Assembly: GCA_030639705.1 (NCBI GenBank)
Contig: DAOWKX010000097.1
Span: 1 to 9,595 of the forward strand
Direction of reading: 5' to 3'
From: Candidatus Aminicenantota bacterium
GTDB lineage: Bacteria; Acidobacteriota; Aminicenantia; UBA2199
Length of the DNA: 9,595 bases
Each line of letters starts with the position of its first letter. Positions within the stretch are counted from its first letter, which is position 1. The notes under the pieces are model-generated. The model ran no database searches. It was not told the origin of the DNA and saw nothing but the letters and a program-made list of their open reading frames with translations. Below, piece by piece: positions 7,479 through 9,595 of the stretch. A program made the translations under genes and the position numbers.

Positions 7479-7646
7479 GACCGGGGTCAGGTCTAAAGAA
7501 TAAAGATATCAATTGTCCCTGAAATTTTTAAGGATTCCTATTTAATTGGGATAATTTATTTGACGTGGTGAAATGAGTTGTAAAAATAAAAAATGATCAC
7601 TATTATCTCAATATTAAATGTTGCAATGCAAGACCTGACCCCAGTC
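7479..7646. mobile_element. 168-bp inverted-repeat (REP/MITE-like) element
   Basis: The arms GACCGGGGTCAGGTCT (7479-7494) and AGACCTGACCCCAGTC (7631-7646) are inverted repeats with 15 of 16 positions paired, including 12 uninterrupted. The 136 bp between them have no gene. The terminus GGGGTCAGGTCT is closely related to that of the element at 3679-3809, so both probably belong to the same terminus family, which I associate from memory with REP-type Y1 transposases. No transposase is encoded here. The left end also contains the small palindrome TGACC-GG-GGTCA. Confidence 0.65.
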
Positions 7647-7779
7647 TTTTTGGTAGGAGGAAGGGGGTTAAAATTGGTTCATTCTTCCCTTAATCATTTG
7701 ACAGCTGGTAATAATTTCCTTAAAATTTCAAAATGCTTAAAAAGGATTTTCTTGGTGTTGATATTACGGGAGGTTTTTT

Positions 7780-8418
7780 ATGAATAAAGGCATTGATTAT
7801 TGTGATTTGTGTAAAAAATCAGGTAAAAGTGATACTTCAAAAATGAAATTGATTACTGCAGAGGAGACGGGAGAATCATACCGAGAAGGGGCGGGGATCA
7901 TTACCAAGCAGGGGTATAAAAATTTTAAAGAAGTTGAGGTCGGGATATGCAGGGATTGTTTTCTTACTCAGATGAAGTTGAAATTTAAAAATAATTTTCT
8001 TTTTCTTTTTTTCTTTACCCTATTTTTCATTTTACTGTTTATTGTTTTATTAATCGTAAAAGCAGACAGAGATTTTTTAACGCTTATTGGTGTTGTTAGT
8101 ATTTTTTCAGCTATTTTATCGGCGATTTTTGGTTTTATTATTAAAAAAGGAATCGACAATATCAAAAATAATAAAATTCATAATGTTTCTTATTATTCAA
8201 ATACCTGGTTTATACCGCTGTTTAAAAAAACAGCGCTGCTGAAAATTAGATCAGAATATGACCCGGATTTGAAAGGGATAATCTGGGGCGCCAGAAAAAT
8301 AGGTGATTTTTTACCTGCAGAGTGGGAATATATCATGTGTTGGACAAATGATGAATGGAATACTCTTGAAGGGGAGACACAAAAACAAAGAAAAAATCCA
8401 AACGAAAATAATCCCTAA
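7780..8418 (+). CDS. Unrecognised zinc-ribbon-like protein with two membrane helices
   Basis: I do not recognise this 212-residue protein. Its N-terminal 62 residues carry two CxxC pairs, C8-x2-C11 and C57-x2-C60, which could bind zinc as a ribbon. Two adjacent hydrophobic segments follow, about 73-93 (very Phe-rich, FLFLFFFTLFFILLF) and about 100-120 (LIGVVSIFSAILSAIFGFII), separated by only KADRD, so they could form a membrane hairpin with both ends on the same side. The C-terminal 85 residues are soluble, with Trp-rich patches (IIWGARKIGDFLPAEWEYIM) and a polar tail. The ATG is preceded by GGGAGG at good spacing. It is a single gene, convergent to the toxin-antitoxin pair and bracketed by the 7479-7646 element and the 8437-8457 hairpin. 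Its very T-rich coding stretch at about 7990-8130 simply reflects the helices. Confidence 0.75.
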   Translation: MNKGIDYCDLCKKSGKSDTSKMKLITAEETGESYREGAGIITKQGYKNFKEVEVGICRDCFLTQMKLKFKNNFLFLFFFTLFFILLFIVLLIVKADRDFLTLIGVVSIFSAILSAIFGFIIKKGIDNIKNNKIHNVSYYSNTWFIPLFKKTALLKIRSEYDPDLKGIIWGARKIGDFLPAEWEYIMCWTNDEWNTLEGETQKQRKNPNENNP

Positions 8419-8436
8419 AGGAATTGAAATTATAAC

Positions 8437-8457
8437 CTGGTGACCCCGGTCTACCAG
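8437..8457. repeat. Short hairpin sharing sequence with the 7479 element end
   Basis: CTGGTGACC and GGTCTACCAG flank CC and pair with one bulged base. Within it, TGACCCCGGTC (8441-8451) is the exact reverse complement of GACCGGGGTCA at 7479-7489. The hairpin lies between the stops of two convergent genes, so it could act as a terminator, but there is no T-run on either side. A truncated end of a REP-like element is the other reading. Confidence 0.5.
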
Positions 8458-8493
8458 TCTACAAATGGATAATGTTTAAACAATTTAAAATTG

Positions 8494-8871
8494 TTAACTT
8501 AAATTATTGATAATTTCATTAATAGTTTTTAACAAAAGATTTAAATGGTTTTTGCACACATCAAAAACCACTTCAGCATCGAGATCAAAGTAATGATGAC
8601 TTAAGATATCTCTAATACCTTTCACCTTTTTCCAATCTATTTCAGGGTATTTTTTCAAAAGCGATTGATGGGTGATTTTATCAACATTCTTTATACTTTC
8701 GCCAATGGCAATTAATTGCATACAAATGGAATCAAGTTTTTCTCTCCCGGTTTCAGAATTGAAAAAATCCTCTGGTGTTTTTATGATTTTAAATCGATTA
8801 CGAATAGTCTCTAATGCATGAGATACCTGATTTAATATATCTCTGATTAAATCTTTATCATAGTTACACAT
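8494..8871 (-). CDS. hepT: HepT-like HEPN toxin (DUF86 family)
   Basis: Small all-helical HEPN-fold protein of 125 residues. HepT toxins are RNases that act on cellular RNA, and the partner MntA silences them by adding AMP to a tyrosine in the active-site motif RX4HXY. That motif is intact here as R87-DILS-H92-H-Y94. The rest fits DUF86: IRDILNQVSHALETI at the start, LIAIGESIKNV in the middle, and YPEIDWKKVKGIRDILSHHY. I chose the ATG at 8871 (MCNYDKDL), which has GAGG six bases upstream and overlaps the mntA stop by 8 bp (ATGTGTAA). A TTG at 8889 would add six residues and is the alternative. The order is antitoxin first, toxin second, with probable translational coupling. Confidence 0.9.
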   Translation of the reverse strand: MCNYDKDLIRDILNQVSHALETIRNRFKIIKTPEDFFNSETGREKLDSICMQLIAIGESIKNVDKITHQSLLKKYPEIDWKKVKGIRDILSHHYFDLDAEVVFDVCKNHLNLLLKTINEIINNLS

Positions 8872-9163
8872 AAACAGCCTCTTTTTCAATCCTTTTTTTC
8901 AAGAATTCATTCATATTTTTTCTAAGCCTGATAATATCCACTGGACAAGAAAGTTCTTCCTCCAGTTCCTGTTTTATACCGATTAAATTGAACATATCTG
9001 GCTTTTCTAAAATAACAACCACATCAACATCACTATTCTCTTTTACTTCATTTCTACTGATTGATCCAAAAACACCAATCTTTACAATTTTGTATTTTTC
9101 CTTATTCTTTTGCATAAATTTCTCTAAAAATGAAATTACATCCTCTCTATTCAGTTTTTTCAT
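8864..9163 (-). CDS. mntA: MntA-like nucleotidyltransferase antitoxin
   Basis: Minimal nucleotidyltransferase (MNT) of 99 residues. In characterised type VII pairs this enzyme AMPylates the HEPN toxin and so neutralises it. The catalytic motif GSx10DxD is complete: G33-S34 in GVFGSISRNE and D45-V-D47 in NSDVDVVV. Asp76 in CPVDII is the likely third acidic residue. These residues suggest an active enzyme rather than a decayed one. The ATG at 9163 has no clear Shine-Dalgarno, but the promoter at 9183-9211 would give a leader of only about a dozen bases, so near-leaderless initiation is plausible. It is followed directly by hepT with overlapping ATG and stop. Confidence 0.91.
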   Translation of the reverse strand: MKKLNREDVISFLEKFMQKNKEKYKIVKIGVFGSISRNEVKENSDVDVVVILEKPDMFNLIGIKQELEEELSCPVDIIRLRKNMNEFLKKRIEKEAVYV

Positions 9164-9182
9164 TTGTCTAATCTGTTATTCT

Positions 9183-9211
9183 ATTATAATTCAAATAAAA
9201 ACCAAGGTCAA
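9183..9211 (-). promoter_or_regulatory. Near-consensus promoter of the mntA-hepT operon
   Basis: On the - strand TTGACC (9211-9206) is followed after exactly 17 bp by a perfect TATAAT (9188-9183). The start of transcription should fall near 9176, about 13 bases before the mntA ATG. The -35 is only 9 bp from the Memo remnant. No obvious operator palindrome overlaps it. Confidence 0.75.
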
Positions 9212-9220
9212 TTTTCACCT

Positions 9221-9256
9221 CAGGTAGTGGCCTATTTAAGTATGCTGGTTTATTAG
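9221..9256 (+). pseudogene. Remnant of the 3' end of a second Memo-family gene
   Basis: The bases encode QVVAYLSMLVY and a stop codon. The Memo-family gene at 1897-2700 ends in QVVAYLSLIVY and a stop, so 9 of 11 residues are identical and two are conservative. At the DNA level 27 of 36 bases match. Five of the seven changed codons (counting the stop) are synonymous, which suggests that the ancestral copy was an active, selected gene before it was truncated. Similarity stops just before 9221, where sequence belonging to the mntA promoter begins. The remnant lies 88 bp upstream of serine hydrolase copy 2, the same gene order as on the left. Because the match is only 11 codons, chance cannot be fully excluded, but the position and in-frame stop argue against it. 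Confidence 0.6.
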
Positions 9257-9321
9257 ATATTAATATCCAAAATAGCAATCCGGGTGGGGGGATTTTAGTA
9301 GATCTGGAAAATTTGACTTAC

Positions 9322-9595
9322 CAATAATGTTAAGGAGATGTGTTATGAATAAAACATGCAAACAATTTTTTATTGCTTGCCTGGCAATATTATTAGTCAT
9401 TCAGGTTAGTGCAACAAAGGATCAGAAAACTTCTATTTCCGATCATTGGGAAGGAAAGATTGACATCCCCCAAAAACCGATGAATTTTAATATTGACTTT
9501 CAGCAGGATAAAGAGGGATTATGGAAAGGAGATATCTCTATTCCCCTTCAGCAAGCCAAAGATATTGCTCTGGAGAAGATTACGGTAACCCTGCC
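9322..9595 (+). repeat. Direct repeat of 3940-4213 (start of the duplicated hydrolase unit)
   Basis: The two stretches align without gaps over 274 bp at an offset of 5382 bp. They include the ribosome binding site and the first 83 codons. There is one mismatch before the ATG, 11 in the first 132 coding bases, and none in the last 119. The repeat continues past the window edge. A separate 15-bp match upstream (3815-3829 and 9309-9323) implies a 112-bp deletion in the right copy or insertion in the left. Confidence 0.95.
9345..9595 (+). CDS. Exported serine hydrolase, copy 2 (3' end outside window)
   Basis: First 83 codons of a paralogue of the 704-residue hydrolase at 3963-6077. It has the same signal peptide (MNKTCKQFFIACLAILLVIQ then VSA) and the start of the same N-terminal beta domain. 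Seven residues differ from copy 1: S12C, I18V, A24T, N25K, K27Q, G33D and N44K. From codon 45 onward the two are identical down to the base. AAGGAG is conserved seven bases before the ATG. The catalytic domain is outside the window, so it cannot be said whether this copy is complete. Upstream it retains the -35 of copy 1's promoter but not the -10, so its expression may be weak or depend on another signal. Confidence 0.92.
   Translation, partial: MNKTCKQFFIACLAILLVIQVSATKDQKTSISDHWEGKIDIPQKPMNFNIDFQQDKEGLWKGDISIPLQQAKDIALEKITVTL

Larger units (their letters stand above)
7258..7779. other. 522-bp gap between divergent genes
   Basis: This gap holds the lipoprotein gene's ribosome binding site and promoter on the - strand, the inverted-repeat element 7479-7646, and the ribosome binding site (GGGAGG) of the 7780 gene. 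The open frame at 7593-7787 runs through the right arm of the element, has no ribosome binding site and shows no recognisable protein features, so I do not count it as a gene. I see no convincing promoter for the 7780 gene; a TTGACG at 7560-7565 has no good -10 partner. Confidence 0.6.

Noticed and set aside
7593..7787. 64-codon open frame upstream of the membrane protein gene
   Set aside because: It runs through the right arm of the inverted-repeat element, overlaps the next gene's start, lacks a ribosome binding site and shows no recognisable features.
8479..8495. AT-rich palindrome AACAATTTAAAATTGTT at the end of hepT
   Set aside because: The arms are 8 bp with a single central base and no GC pairs, so a stable hairpin or terminator is unlikely.
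1..9595. CRISPR array, tRNA or rRNA genes
   Set aside because: I saw no regularly spaced direct repeats and no tRNA- or rRNA-like stretches on either strand.

Overview
The window looks like a chromosomal segment of an AT-rich Gram-negative-type bacterium: there is a lipoprotein with a lipobox, Sec-exported hydrolases and strong AAGGAG-type ribosome binding sites. The species cannot be fixed from the sequence. The mix of ftsZ, hutI, a Memo-family gene, large secreted serine hydrolases and many small inverted-repeat elements would suit a poorly cultured phylum (my loose guess is the Aminicenantes type), but nothing here proves it.

Left part (1-3610), all on the + strand: the 3' end of ftsZ (cell division) overlaps by 8 bp the start of hutI (histidine degradation). 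A 114-bp nested inverted repeat follows. Then come a Memo-family gene (AmmeMemoRadiSam protein B) and a CPBP-type membrane protease that starts with TTG.

Middle part (3611-7257): a 131-bp palindromic element with perfect 22-bp arms lies just upstream of a good promoter and a 704-residue exported serine hydrolase of the beta-lactamase/class C fold. Convergent to it is a FlgO/CsgG-like lipoprotein gene with its own promoter on the - strand.

Right part (7258-9595): a second inverted-repeat element has termini related to the first. It is followed by an unrecognised zinc-ribbon-like two-helix membrane protein, a short hairpin, and a complete HepT-MntA (HEPN/MNT) toxin-antitoxin pair on the - strand with a near-consensus promoter. 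Beyond this lies an 11-codon remnant matching the C-terminus of the Memo protein, then the start of a second, nearly identical copy of the serine hydrolase, cut by the window edge.

The main story is a duplicated Memo / serine hydrolase unit with a 5382-bp offset between the two hydrolase starts. In the right-hand unit only the Memo tail survives, next to the toxin-antitoxin pair. The second hydrolase lacks the promoter -10 region of the first. The two hydrolase genes differ at 11 positions in their first 132 bases and at none in the next 119, which suggests gene conversion or recombination. I found no complete new multi-gene system. The best candidates for follow-up are the duplication scar, the shared-terminus palindromic elements and the unrecognised membrane protein.
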